A stretch of 64,000 bases of DNA from Ostrinia nubilalis (Eukaryota; Arthropoda; Insecta; Lepidoptera; Crambidae), in assembly GCF_963855985.1 (NCBI RefSeq), contig NC_087110.1, positions 3,463,001 to 3,527,000 of the forward strand. Direction: 5' to 3'. A model generated the notes under the pieces. That model saw only the letters and a program-made list of their open reading frames with translations, was not told the origin of the DNA and ran no database searches. Positions 1 through 10,640 of this stretch are shown one piece after another. Within the stretch, counting starts at the first letter, position 1, and each line of letters opens with the position of its first letter. Made by a program: the position numbers and the translations under genes.

Positions 1-217
1 CTTCATGAACACCTCCGTGCCTCGTTTGACTAATATCTGGAGCTTTGAGAGTCAGATTCAATTCTTGGGTCAGGTATTATTAGCCTCTGCTTTCTTAACA
101 GATCGTAACCACGCATTTGGAAATGGTGGTCAATTTGTATGGAATAGTTACACCGTCATCACTGCACGACACCACGACAGTCGGTTTAAATTATTTGACA
201 ATCATCATACAGTCATT

Positions 218-300
218 TAGTATTTAACTCTAATGCAGGAGCATAACCTTCCCTAATTTACCAAAGCCAAACGAAGGATTTGGTCTACACTCCTTGCCTC
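218..300 (+). repeat. Interspersed repeat family K, copy 1
   Basis: A unit of roughly 85-130 bp recurs at 218-300, 18413-18545, 27520-27690, 31790-31905 and, inverted, 38935-39023. Shared landmarks are a 'tcatttagta' start, an 'aggagca' segment, 'taatttaccagaggcaaa' and 'gatttggtctacac'. Copies are diverged and I cannot assign the class. Here it abuts a SINE body directly, so the two may travel together. Confidence 0.55.
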
Positions 301-475
301 GAATTTTGATTTTCTGTGACGGGTCTGGGTGTTATGTATAATATGTGTTTACAAAAAAAAGTATTTAAGTATGTTTAAGTTTATATCCATTGTCTAGTAC
401 CCATAGTACTAGCTTTGCTTAGTTTGGGAAGCGTAGTGTAAAAATGTCCAAGGATATTTATTTATTACTCCTTGC
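301..475 (+). mobile_element. SINE A body, head missing
   Basis: Matches the body and tail of the complete SINE copies at 17682-17970 and 21327-21600: 'tttctgtgacgggtctgggt', then 'tatgtataatatgt', an A-run, 'cccatag' and a terminal 'atttatttatta'. The tRNA-like promoter head is absent and repeat K sits in its place, so this is a 5'-truncated or recombinant copy. Confidence 0.6.
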
Positions 476-542
476 ATTGGCCGACTTTGTTAGGGAGGTC
501 TTGTATATTCCTCTCTCCTTTAGTTAACTTTACCGACATACC

Positions 543-620
543 CACATCCAGGTGTTTCTGGCTACCTTCACCAGATCGTCGGTCCACTGAGTGGGAGGCC
601 TGCTCACACTTCGTATTCTG
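543..620 (-). mobile_element. RTE-type LINE C-terminal fragment
   Basis: The reverse strand encodes part of the conserved end of an RTE-type endonuclease-reverse transcriptase (the 'WTDDLVKVA' block). The same region is far better kept at 52605-52805. Short, dead fragment. Confidence 0.5.
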
Positions 621-949
621 ATCCATGGAAATATAATAATCCGACTTAATACATTGCTTATAGAGGTAAAAGAGCCTACGTTTAACCTCAATCCCAACTG
701 ACCTTTTGTGCTATTTACCTAGCGCACTTAATTAATTTATTGCTAAGTAATTATCATCCGTTTATATGTAAATGTCTGGTTAGTATACATGTCCTTTGTG
801 CTCATTACCGTAATGAGCTGTAACCTAATGAGATTGATTAAACACATCTTGTGCTGACATGATTGATCATGAGATGAAAACGGTGGAGTCTGACATAAAA
901 ATGTTGTTTTGTAAGTAATATACAGGATTTGAGACACGTAAAAGGGTTT

Positions 950-1115
950 GGATGATGGTAATGATCGTCCTTTAGCTGAAATGATGATGAAGAACGGTAA
1001 TTTAAGTTCGTTAGTTCGGTTCAGCCAAATGACGTCCACTTCTGGACAAAGGCCTCCTCCAAGGTTTTCCACAATGCAACGTCCTGCGCTGCCCGCATCC
1101 AAGCCAATTTGCAAC
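950..1115. mobile_element. Two abutting RTE-type LINE 3' stubs
   Basis: Positions 950-990 read forward as the extreme 3' end of the GAT-tailed RTE subtype ('tagctgaaatgatgatga'). Positions 1012-1115 read on the minus strand as the C-terminal stub of the other subtype ('QRWTSF'-like end with a cgtt/gttcg tail). The two stubs are head to head, an arrangement that recurs at 38508-38890. Confidence 0.55.
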
Positions 1116-1284
1116 ATACTTTATTTCCATGCTATCGTTGCTATCAAATTATATTTTTTTCAGAACAAACACATTTATCTCGAATATAACTTGCCGCTTT
1201 GATAAATGGCGTGTGTTGGAAATAGTGGTGTAAATCCATAACCCTTCTTCTGGCGCAGTCGGCTAAAAAAAGATTGATACCGCT

Positions 1285-1470
1285 TAATGACAATTTTTTT
1301 TATGCAAGACAAGGCAGTATTTGACCGCAATCGCACCTGGTGTTAAGTGAGATGCAACTAGGATGGTACATATCTGCCCTGTAAGTGCCTATTCACTCTC
1401 GCCTTGAAAAGGCCCGGATTATAGTGTTCAGGAAAGACAGCAGCAGGCAGTAAATTCCAGTCACTAGCTG
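1285..1470 (+). repeat. Interspersed repeat family L, copy 1
   Basis: A block with 'cagtatttgaccgcaatcgc', 'ctggtgttaagtga' and 'aagtgcctattcactctcgc' is found again inverted at 26915-27045. Class unknown. Similarity is high across about 120 bp and then ends. Confidence 0.5.
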
Positions 1471-1828
1471 TTTGCATTATAAGAGTCATCGAAACAACAA
1501 TTATGTATTAAAATATTTTTTGTACCTAATTATCTACCCATAGTAGGTACGAAGTTTAACTCAATTCCACATGGCTTCTCTTCCCGAGCTAAGTCGTATT
1601 TCTACATCGTATTTGTTTCTTGAATACATACTTCAATCCGTTTCCATTTTAAATTCAACCAAAATAACTTGGAAGTCACATGAGGACTAACACAATAAAT
1701 CTTTGCATTAAATCAACCGAAAACGAAGCCAAGAATATATTTGCGGGCAAAAAAACCTTAAGGAGTACCGATGTTGTAGTGCGTGGTTAGAAAACGGGTA
1801 ATACGCAAAATGACCGGATAATAGTATG

Positions 1829-1945
1829 GTGAAGGTCGCGGGAGGTGCCTGGATGCGAGCGGCGCAGGACCGGTCTTTGTGGAAATCCTTGAGGAGGCTT
1901 TTTTCCAGCAATGGACGTCTTTTGGCTGAAACGAACGAACGAACG
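1829..1945 (+). mobile_element. RTE-type LINE 3' end with (GAAC)n tail
   Basis: Forward translation gives 'KVAGGAWMRAAQDRSLWKSL' and, after a frameshift, the final 'QQWTSFG' block followed by a stop and a short GAAC repeat tail. The extreme 5' truncation is usual for non-LTR retrotransposons. Type 1 subtype, as at 6460, 7680, 14565, 18855, 50545 and 52605. Confidence 0.7.
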
Positions 1946-2399
1946 GATAGTTTTATTAAAACTAAGATAAGTTGTGAATTTGGTGAATAAAAAGAAGAGT
2001 GATGATGTTATCAATCGTAAAAACGTAATTTTAGTGTAATTAATTAACAATAAAACATAGTACCTACACAAAATAAACGATTACAGTTGTAGACGATTTG
2101 ACCAAGATTTCATCCATTTTATTGGTGTATGTAAATTTTTATACAGTCTATTACATATTCCAAAAAAACATTCATAAAAGTCTTTGAGTTCTAGTAGATA
2201 AGATATCTATAGCCATAGCTCAACTTGTTTAGTATTAAAACAAACAATATTTGATTTTATTGTTAAAGTACTCATTGTCTAGCGTTTACCTCCTTTATTC
2301 TTCACAAAACCATGTATAAAAAACTCTTATCAATTTTCCAACTAGTCAGAACTTAAAACGTCTATTTTCTCTAACTAACAGCAACACCGATAACATACG

Positions 2400-2636
2400 A
2401 GCGTTCCCAAACCCCCGCCAGAGGGCGCTATATTGCTACGCACAGTCGACGAGAGAGCGCCGTAGTAGGACGACGTAGCGTCTACGGACTACGAACTACG
2501 GGCTACGGGTTACGGACTACGTTTTAAAAGTTGTGCCAGTGAGTGTAGTGAGGATTTGTTAAAGTGACAGTTGAAGTGATTGGCAAGGATATTTGAGTGA
2601 GATTTGTGTTGTGTTGTGTTTTAGAAGAGGGTAAGT
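2400..2636 (+). promoter_or_regulatory. Candidate host promoter and 5' UTR exon
   Basis: A GC-richer island in AT-rich surroundings. It contains CCGCCAGAGGGCGCTAT at 2414-2430, which fits the insect CTCF core AGRKGGCGC. It also has an array of 'ctacgg'-like words (2480-2525) and a possible initiator 'gccagtgag' near 2535. About 95 nt of TG-rich, start-codon-poor sequence of 5' UTR character follows, ending in a perfect splice donor, AGAGG then GTAAGT at 2631-2636. No repeat family in the window explains it. The downstream exons are not identified, so the gene itself is unknown; it could also be a fortuitous donor next to an insulator site. Confidence 0.4.
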
Positions 2637-3313
2637 TTTTTTTTATTTATTGTTAATGGAACTGCCAGTACAATTAAGGATTTATTCGAGATCAATTTTC
2701 CAAGATACTTTTTCGTCTTTACTTTATCAATTTATTAGGTGTAACTTTAAATAATAAAATGAGATTAGTTGTTCTCGAAACTTTCTATAGGTAAACTTTT
2801 CCAAGCTAGTTTTCTTAATTTTATTGTTATAAAATGAGATGGATCTGTAGACCAAATAATTTAAAATCTTTCTAAATTTCTAACAAATGGTATTTTAGAA
2901 ACTGCTGAAAACTATACGGGTATGGAAAAATCGGCTGCTTTTAAACAATGTTTACAAGCGAATTTTAAAATTAAAATCTGAGTCTCGATTTTTCAAAACT
3001 CTTATATTAAATAACTAACTATTAGGCGCTAAAAGTTAATTCTTTTATAATCAACGGAAACATAATGATTTTTTCTATTATTTTATGACTTAGTGACTAT
3101 TATTTTTTGTAATAAATGTATCTTTCTTTCTATTTTATGACTTTTAATAACAAAAAGACTAAACTTTTTAGCGTGTCTTTTGTTACTAAGCTGAAGCTGT
3201 AAAAAATTTTTAGTCCTGTACGTTTTAGAAATTTCGGAGTCCCAATAGCTTTTACTTGTCGGTTATTTTAATAAGTTTATCTTTTACATTATGTATAACT
3301 AAGAAATAATAAA

Positions 3314-3415
3314 TTAATTTTTCAATCGTCGGATAACTTTTAACTGAAGGATTAAGTATGGCACATTGGCAGTTTCAGTATGAGAAATATGTCTGAGGAT
3401 TGAAAAATCAGCTCT
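3314..3415 (+). mobile_element. Degraded palindromic MITE, family B
   Basis: Carries the arm 'tttttcaatcgtcggataac' and a reverse arm ending 'gattgaaaaatcagc', matching the intact copy at 8588-8727 but with a mutated second arm. Confidence 0.6.
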
Positions 3416-3491
3416 TACACATATAAATGTTATCTTAAATATTAAATTACTAATTAAACCACTCATGGGCGTGACCCAAGATGTAATTAGC

Positions 3492-5123
3492 GGGTGTCAT
3501 ACTTGCTATCGAACGTTGAAGTATCTATTGTCTAGATATCGACAACTATGCATCAACGGGTCGCTACATCTACGGTACTCCATATTAAAAGTCATGAAAT
3601 CAACGGGTCGCTACATCTACGGTACTCCATATTAAAAATCATGAAATCAATCGGTTGTTTAATCAGTGTCATGACATCAAAAGTCGCGGTGGGTAAATAA
3701 CGAACTTCTCAGGGTGGATAAGTAATATTTTCCTACCAAATTTTGTACTAAAAGGTAAAGTATTAAGAAAAAACAATTTTTTAATCATACATAATTGTGT
3801 ATTTAAATAATGAAATAAGGAGTCCCAGGAAAGGACATAGGATAGTTTTTATCCCGGTTTTTGAAACAGGGACGTGCGCGATAAAGTTTTTCTGTGACAG
3901 ACAAGATTCCACGCGGGCGAAGCCGCGGGCGGAAAGCTAGTACAAAAGTAAATAAATGAAAGGACAATGTTCGTTCTCCATACATTGTTTGCCCCAGAGC
4001 AACAGTGCTGAAAATATACTTTCTAGGTTCGAAATCATACAACTATGTAAGAACAAGTTATTCCAGGCGAACAAATCTACGTGACTTACTAAACTATCTC
4101 CATGGTTACCGTCGTAGTCTATGCAGGACTATATAGGGATTGAACAACTTTTAATTGAATTATTAAATGCCAATTTATTATTAACAGTTCTCGATAATTT
4201 ATCGATTGAAAAATATTCGGTATTTGAATCGAAAGGTATATTCAATTTTATCAATATCAAAATATTTAATTTTAATGATAAAATAATTATTATTTACTAC
4301 CACCTATTTAACTTGCATTCTTATTTAAAATTATTCATGGAAAACATTGGTTTTAGGCTTTACTTGCTAACATTATCAAGTAATGAGTGCCATTACTGTG
4401 GCAGTACTAAATGTATGGAAGCTAGTAACATTGAATTTTCGGATATTATCCAGTCTGTAACCTATTACTAATATTGTTTGAAAGAGCTCGTGAAGCACTT
4501 TCAGGATCAGTAATCAGTTTTTCGGTATCTTGTGTAGTTTAGAAATAATCGAGTTAGATCACATATCGTTTCCATCCTGTATAGGTACTTAATATTTGAA
4601 ATGTATTACTAGAATTTTGACCGAATAAAACTTTCAATTCTATTAGAACTTTAGACATTTCTCTCACTTTAAGCGGCATTGGATTTTTAATCGGATTTTG
4701 AAACTGTTACAGATATATTAAAGATGATCCCATATTGCTGTCAACGGAACGGGGCAACAACGACTAGGCGCTGCGGAGACATTTGAGTACATACGCGTGC
4801 GTGTGTGTGACGAAGTCCTTGCGAGCAAATCCGTGGGTTGCGGGCGTACGTTAAAAAACCCATGCCAAAGCGGGAATACAAATAGATACAGCAACATTCA
4901 TTGTAACGTACCTACTAATTATTATGGAGTACTGTAGATGTAGCGACCCGTTGATGCATAGTTGTCGATATCTAGACAATAAATACATCGACGTTCGATA
5001 ACAAAACATTCATGGTAACGTACTAATTAATATAGAGTACCGTAGATGTAGCGACCCGTTGATGCATAGTTGTCAATATCTAGACAATAGATACTTCGAC
5101 GTTCGATAGCAAGTATGACACCC
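3492..5123. mobile_element. Non-autonomous DNA transposon, long TIRs, 9-bp TSD
   Basis: A 1632-bp element begins GGGTGTCATACTTGCTATCG and ends with the reverse complement. It is flanked by the exact 9-bp direct repeat GTAATTAGC at 3483-3491 and 5124-5132. The inverted arms are at least 95 bp and contain subterminal duplications. On the left, a 45-bp block with 'ggtcgctacatctacggtac' is doubled; on the right, a longer unit starting at the same core is doubled. Long TIRs, GGG ends and a 9-bp duplication suit Mutator-like (MULE) elements; Merlin elements (8-9 bp duplication, GG start) are an alternative. The interior has a 116-codon open frame at 4121-4471 with a CxxC-type motif, but it does not look like a transposase. 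A Helitron fragment sits at 3820-3940. Confidence 0.75.
3820..3940 (+). mobile_element. Helitron-like family A, 3' fragment
   Basis: The right half of family A ends GCGGGCGAAGCCGCGGGC...GCTAG before T at 3941. The 5' half present at 12727 is absent. It lies inside the long-TIR transposon, so it inserted or was left behind there after that element formed. Confidence 0.65.
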
Positions 5124-5235
5124 GTAATTAGCATGTGCAAATGCTTCGAAGGCTGTGCGGTTACAACGGATGTCACAGGGGAAGACGATGATCCGCCCTA
5201 AGCTCTCATCTCTCATATAGCACACCCAGTTTCAT

Positions 5236-5280
5236 TTACGTTTCAACTACGTTTCAACTACATTTCAACTACGTTTCAAC
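5236..5280 (+). repeat. Short tandem array, about 12-bp unit
   Basis: Four near-exact repeats of 'acgtttcaact' in a row. No function visible. Confidence 0.7.
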
Positions 5281-5742
5281 GCAGTGTTAGAATATAATGC
5301 TGAAATATTTCTTTTGAAATAGTCGTTTAGGCATAATATTAATGAATTCACTAGACTTTTTAGTTAGATATTAATATTCATAATCACATTTTCTGAAAAT
5401 TAAGAGACGGACTGTCGCGAAAATGCTATTAGAGTGTGATGGAATATTAAAGCGTTTGAAAGGCTTATTTTTAATAGCAATCATTGTATATAAAATTCAG
5501 TGAAAATCACAGAAAATTACGATTAATCCGACGTCAAAGAGCTCAAGAATTTTATTAAGCTTTGGTGATTATCTTCATTTTTCATTAATGTTTTTTTTTC
5601 ATTGAAATCTACTGAAGCATTTTAAAATATTTGGCATCTGAAATGTTAGTGAAGAAGTTAGAGTTTTGCGTTTGTGGATATTAAATGTTCTAGTTAATCT
5701 AAATATTAATAATTGTTTTCGTTTTTGCAATATTTTTCTTTC

Positions 5743-5907
5743 TGCTCCGCCCCTGTTAGCTGTAGGGTGATTTTATAACCTAACGCCTTCCTTGACAACT
5801 GGGCTATCCAACACAAAAATATTATTTCAAATCGGACCAGCAGTTTCTGAGATTAACGCGTTCAAGCAAACAAACAAACTCTTTAGCTTTATAATATCAA
5901 GTATAGA
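5743..5907 (-). mobile_element. Helitron-like family C, partial
   Basis: Minus-strand reading starts near the 'ctatacttgatattataaag' terminus at 5907 and shares 'gaacgcgttaatctcagaaa' with 16145-16350. The CTAG end is not found; the left side runs into 'gctccgcccctgttagctgt'. Confidence 0.5.
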
Positions 5908-6219
5908 TAGTCGCAATTATAACAAGGTTCTGAGAAGGTCTTAATTTGAAGCTAAGTTGTTGTGATAGAATTACATGAAATTATGCTGCGTATGTTTATG
6001 TTATTATTATTAAACTTCCTAAATAGATTGAAGGGATGATGTTGCGTTATATCTTTAGAGAGCAATGATTGATTACCATACAATTTCTAGACAAGAACTT
6101 CAGTGTGGATCTAGCTATTCAGCCCATGTCAGTCAGTCAGTCAGTCAACTTCTAGACGTAAGCTTACCCTAAGAGAAAACTTTATTAGCTAGGTACCAGC
6201 TATTGCCTTTTATAGCAAA

Positions 6220-6456
6220 CTAGAGGCCGCCCGCGACTTCGTACGCGTGGGTCCCGTTTTACCCTCTTAGGGGTTGAATTTTGAAAAATCCTGACTTAGT
6301 GAGCACCTACTCGTACGTTCTAAAAGGAACCCCATGCAAAATTTCAGACTCTTAGCACTTGTAGTTTCTGAGATTTTGTGAAGAGTGAGTCAGTCAGTAA
6401 CCGTAAACCGCCAAAGTAAGTAAAATAGTCAGTAACCTTTCGCTTATAAATATAGC
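6220..6456 (-). mobile_element. Helitron-like family B
   Basis: On the minus strand it ends 'cgcgggcggcctCTAG' followed by T, with the GC-rich hairpin 'cgcgtacgaagtcgcg' just before. The other end lies in 'aagcgaaaggttactgac'. The body matches copies at 10259, 13453, 17464, 29402, 39990 and 60767. No coding capacity. Confidence 0.6.
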
Positions 6457-6459
6457 ATC

Positions 6460-6605
6460 GTTTGATCGTTCGTTCGTTTCAGCCGAAAGACGTCCACTGC
6501 TAGACAAAGGCCTCCCCCAAGAATTTCCACAAAGACCGATCCTGCGCCCCTCGCATCTAGGCACCTCCCGCGACATTCACTAGATCGTCGGTCCACCTAG
6601 TGGGA
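6460..6605 (-). mobile_element. RTE-type LINE 3' stub, type 1
   Basis: The reverse strand encodes the terminal 'WTDDLV...W...S' block and a (GAAC)n tail, seen here as 'cgttcgttcgttt'. It sits directly against the Helitron-like copy at 6220-6456. Confidence 0.65.
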
Positions 6606-6951
6606 TAGCATACTAACATTATTTTAATTTGTCGAAATTCACAGTGAAATCGCGGCAGGAACAATTGGTTTTCGATATTCGCTGACAAGTTAAGACGTTA
6701 AAATTTATATTAATTACGAACCGAAACACAAAACCAAATATCTGCTTAATTTAATTCATAATTAATTAGGTCTACAGTTCGGCACTAATTAATTACCTCA
6801 TGACATTGTCAATTATTGCCTTTTCAATTTGAAGTCGGCCAAATTGCAATTTGTTCATGAATGTTAAGGCGGCGATACACTTGCAGTATTGGTTCACTTG
6901 CATTCCAAATTACAAAATCTTACATGTGCCACCAAAAACTGTCTATTGCAA

Positions 6952-7120
6952 ATTTGACCTTTATTGGTTGGGTTTTTATGGCGGTCAAGCTGTAGATCCT
7001 GGCTACACAAGAGTTTCAGTGGTGGGAACGAGGTGGGAATAGTCCCGTGTCAATAATGGGTTGTTAGTTTTAGATTTTTGCCACTTAACGTTTCAAAATC
7101 GTTGGACTATATCAAATATT
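6952..7120 (+). repeat. Repeat family M with extension
   Basis: The core reads 'gttgggtttttatggcggtc', 'gtagatcctggctacaca' and 'gtgggaatagtcccgtgt'. Beyond the core, 'agatttttgccacttaacg' and 'tttcaaaatcgt' are shared only with the inverted copy at 47440-47640, so those two copies are longer than the rest. Confidence 0.6.
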
Positions 7121-7367
7121 ATTGTGAAGCAGGATACGTCCAGAAATAAAATATCACGATTTTGTAGATAAGTTAAGACAACTTTTATTGGCTGTACAAA
7201 GTTCCCTGGGACAGCTAGTTGAAAACAAAAGCATAAAAAACGTAAATTACACGCACGTGTATCCACATTCTTCCCGTTTCTTACACGTGCCGTTAACAAT
7301 CATGTAAGCTACTTTTCCTTTGTTTAGACATGTTTATCGCTCATATAATTGAATACTAGTGTTCTTA

Positions 7368-7484
7368 GGCTGAGTTGCACCACCTAACTTTGGCCGTAAC
7401 ATAACGATAACCGGTGTATTTTGTATGGAGTTTGACAGATTTCTGACGTTTGTTAAAGTCAAAGTAAGATGGTGCAACCCAGCC
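7368..7484. mobile_element. Palindromic MITE, family D
   Basis: A 117-bp element begins GGCTGAGTTGCACCACC and ends GGTGCAACCCAGCC, flanked by TTA on both sides. It is nearly a full palindrome. Other copies: 56257-56382, 59649-59766, 60957-61058 and a half copy near 59470-59522. The TTA flanks suit PIF/Harbinger-type insertion, though a TA duplication cannot be excluded. Confidence 0.7.
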
Positions 7485-7679
7485 TTAGTAACGTGAATGT
7501 AATTAACCACGAGACAATGGGTGGGTATTCAAGCGTGGTATAGGCATAGTAGATAAGCTTATTGACAGCAGTGATCGTTATTAATTTAGGGTTAAATAAG
7601 CTAACTCACGTTAGTTTACCTACGTACGCTGTGTCTACAATGCAAACGCCTCCACTTTGCTTTTTATCGCATTGGGTTC

Positions 7680-7880
7680 CCCCTTTTAAAAATGTCATCC
7701 ACTGCTGGACAAAGGCCTCGCCCAAGGATTTCCAGACCGGTCTTGTGCCGCCCGAATCCAGGCACTCCCGCGACCTTCACCAGATCGTCGGCCACCTAGT
7801 GGGAGGCCTGCCCACCTCCTCGTGGTCGCTACTCGAGAACTTTTCTGCCCCAGCGGCCATTAGCTCTGCGAGCTATGTGC
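7680..7880 (-). mobile_element. RTE-type LINE 3' stub, type 1
   Basis: Reverse-strand coding remnant from 'RSRQLGQKSSR'-like sequence to the terminal 'QQWT' block, 5'-truncated, no usable frame. Matches 18855-19075 and 50545-50755 across the same span. Confidence 0.65.
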
Positions 7881-8587
7881 CCCGCCCTATAACCCTGTGT
7901 TACCTTTACAAAACAAAACATCTATTCTCGCTTACACGCCCGTTGTTCAATTAATTGAGAATTCAATAAGCTTACATTTCAATTAGCGCCGATATCCTGA
8001 GAGCTTTTCGCTGTTTCGTCCTTGTGCCAAACCAAATAACAATCTGCTTATTGCTTTAGGTAGTTTTAAGAAAACTTCAACCAATTGTGCCTTTGAATCG
8101 GCATTTGCTTAACAATTTCATATTGTATTACTTCTAAACGAGCCGCCATAACCAAAAGCTCCAACAATACCTCACTTTTGCCTTTCTCAATTATTCGAAT
8201 CAATTTACCTTCCAATTATTATGCTGGCTCTGAAATCTGTGTGTAATTAAATCAATTTTCGGTAAATTACGTTTTAAATACAGCTTTCAGTTTAAATCGG
8301 TAGTTCGAGTTGAATTTAAAATGTTATGTGGTTTATTATATTATATGATGGTGGTCTTGTAAATGCCTAATCAATACTTTAATAGAACAAAACCACTTTT
8401 ACTATCGCACATTTTTATCAAAAAAACATCAATGATAATAATGTGAAGTAACTGAATTATACATAGTTACGATTTTAATCTTTCTCCCTTAGGTAGTAAA
8501 ATTGATAGGTTTTAATGAGCATTATCACCCAGTGACACGAATAGATTAGTGGAAATATAGTTTTAGTATCTGGATTTTATTTTCTTA

Positions 8588-8727
8588 AGGGCTGATTTTT
8601 CAATCGTCGGATAACTTTTAACTGAAGAATAAGTTTGGCACATTGACAGTTTTCCTATGGGAAATATGTCAAAATGACAAGGTTATTCTTCAGTTAAAAT
8701 ATATCTGACGATTGAAAAATCAGCCCT
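8588..8727. mobile_element. Palindromic MITE, family B, intact
   Basis: A 140-bp element AGGGCTGATTTTTCAATCG...CGATTGAAAAATCAGCCCT, flanked by TA on both sides. The arms are about 45 bp with few mismatches. TA duplication suggests Tc1/mariner-type mobilisation. Confidence 0.75.
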
Positions 8728-9358
8728 TAGAAGCTTTATTATTGGTTAGGAAATTGTAGGTATATGTCCATCCTTGGACTTCAAGAATTGGTAAAATTGG
8801 TACAGGCTTTGTTGAGTTATGCGCTTACCAACACATTTTGCGATTCATTTTTATATTATAGGTTAGTTTTAACAATCTGCTACGTATCAAAATCCTCTAA
8901 AAGTATTCTTATATTGCTTTTGTTTGACAATTTTCAAATAACGATTTTTGGACACAAGTACTTTGGTACTTGCAGTGCTTTGGCACTGCAGCAGTTTTCG
9001 CTATTTCTTAGAAAGATCTGGCTCACTTGAAAAATTCACTCTTCAAAAGTTCGAATTTTCATTGCAGAGGGCAGTTCTGTGAAAAAGTCACAAAAACTGT
9101 GACACGTTAACAACGCGACATATTCGGAATTCGAACACACATTGCCACAGACATAAAAGAACTATTGGTTTGACATGTGACCGGTGGAATCGAGCGTTAG
9201 TTTCCAATTTCTATTTCCATTTGTACGTCAAGCTAAATATTTGAATGTTACTCGAATTCAGTTATCGTAGGGAGGATTTTAGAACAGAAACGTATGGTCT
9301 GATCTTAGATTGAAACAAAAAGGTAAGATAAGGCATTTTGCTTCTCGAAATAATTGTT

Positions 9359-9460
9359 TAACCGACTTCAAAAAAAGGAAGAGGTTCTCAATTCGAGTGT
9401 ATGTTTTTGACATTTTTAGTCGGAGAGCTGACTGAAAAATGTCGTACCTAATTGATATCG
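9359..9460 (+). repeat. Repeat family N terminus
   Basis: Contains 'accgacttcaaaaaaaggaa' and 'gaggttctcaattcga', the left end of the repeat that also starts at 40174 and 40321. Only the end is present here. Confidence 0.55.
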
Positions 9461-10017
9461 TGATGAGATGCACAATGGTTTCCGAAAGTACGAAAAATAA
9501 AAGTTATTTTCGGTCCCCTTTTTGTTTTAATTTAAGAGTCTGTAAACTGGTTAAAATATAATTTTATTATATTAAATAAAATACAAATGTTTGGCAATAT
9601 TTTATGCATGACCCATCATCTGAAATTAATAAAATATTTGATGTGTATGAAAACTGATCGCTTTAGTTTGCATTTCAAACAATTATTGCTGATAAAATAT
9701 CATTTCATTTGTAGTTTATTTGTTTAATGTAAAAGCTAAACAATATAATTTATTGAAAGTTTTTGAAGCAGGTAGTCAAACTAAAATGCTCTGTTTCGTA
9801 TTTTATTTAGGCGATTTCAGTTGATGGCTTTATATTTTCGTAAAAATTAACTAAGTTTTCGTAAAAATCAATAATTTTTTCGCAAATTATTATTAATTTC
9901 CAGTATTTTAATCCTTAAAGGCTACATTATGACTGATAACTATACAGGGTGTGTTTAGACCCCATGGTTATAGCTTCTGACTCCTGAAGCTTAATACCAC
10001 TACTCAATATCTACATG

Positions 10018-10196
10018 TGACTAATCCCACCTCTCTTTCCCCCACTGCAACTCCTGTGTAGCCAGGATCTACAATTTGGCCTTCAATAAAACTCAACCAG
10101 TGATGGGTGAGTAGTCCCGCCATTTGTAACTTCTGTAGGGCCAGGATCTACAGTTTGGTTCTCATTGAAAGCCAACCAGTGAAGGTTGAGTTCTCC
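10018..10196 (-). repeat. Repeat family M, two copies in tandem
   Basis: Two minus-strand units lie back to back: 10018-10105 and 10112-10196. Each holds 'ccaggatctaca' and an 'aaccagtga' segment. A tandem pair is unusual for this family, whose other copies here are single. Confidence 0.6.
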
Positions 10197-10258
10197 CAGT
10201 GACAGCTGACTATCTTGAAACCCGCAACAAATTAACCAGGAGAATATAGGTACTTCTA

Positions 10259-10447
10259 CTAGCGGCCGCCCGCGACTTCGTACGCGTGGATCCCGTTTTA
10301 CCACCTTAGGGGTTGAATTTTGCAAAATCCCGTCTTAGTGAGCACCTACGTTCTAAAGGGAACCGCCAAAGTTTGAGACTCCTAACACTTGTAGTTTCTG
10401 AGATTTCGTGATGAGTGAGTGAGTCAGTGACCTTTCGCTTTTATAGA
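10259..10447 (-). mobile_element. Helitron-like family B
   Basis: Plus-strand coordinates start with CTAG at 10259, preceded by A, and end at 'cgcttttatagatt'. So on the minus strand it runs TC...CTAG with A/T flanks, as expected of Helitron insertion. Contains 'cgcgacttcgtacgcg' and 'gtgagcacctacgttc'. Confidence 0.65.
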
Positions 10448-10640
10448 TTTTTTTTATACAAAACGAGAAAGTTCTTGGCCTGTATCTTACCTAATGGTAA
10501 GTGATGATCAGGCCGAAGGTGGAAGCGAGCTTCACCCGGAATCCTCAACCACAGGGGAACTGGCTATCTTACCTCTAACTGCCGGAACACAACAATGCTG
10601 TTAACATTGTTGTTATGGCGACAGACTTAGGTAAGATATA
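10448..10640 (-). mobile_element. SINE C, 5'-truncated
   Basis: Matches the 3' part of the complete minus-strand SINE at 46295-46622, including 'gtgatcaggccgaaggtgga' and 'acaatgctgttaacattg'. The tRNA-like head is missing. The inverted A-tail (T-run) lies at the left end. Confidence 0.65.

Noticed and set aside
4121..4471. 116-codon open frame inside the long-TIR transposon as a transposase
   Set aside because: Too short, low complexity, and no DDE-type motif is visible; kept only as a description of the interior.
7562..7954. 130-codon open frame
   Set aside because: An antisense shadow of an RTE-type stub.
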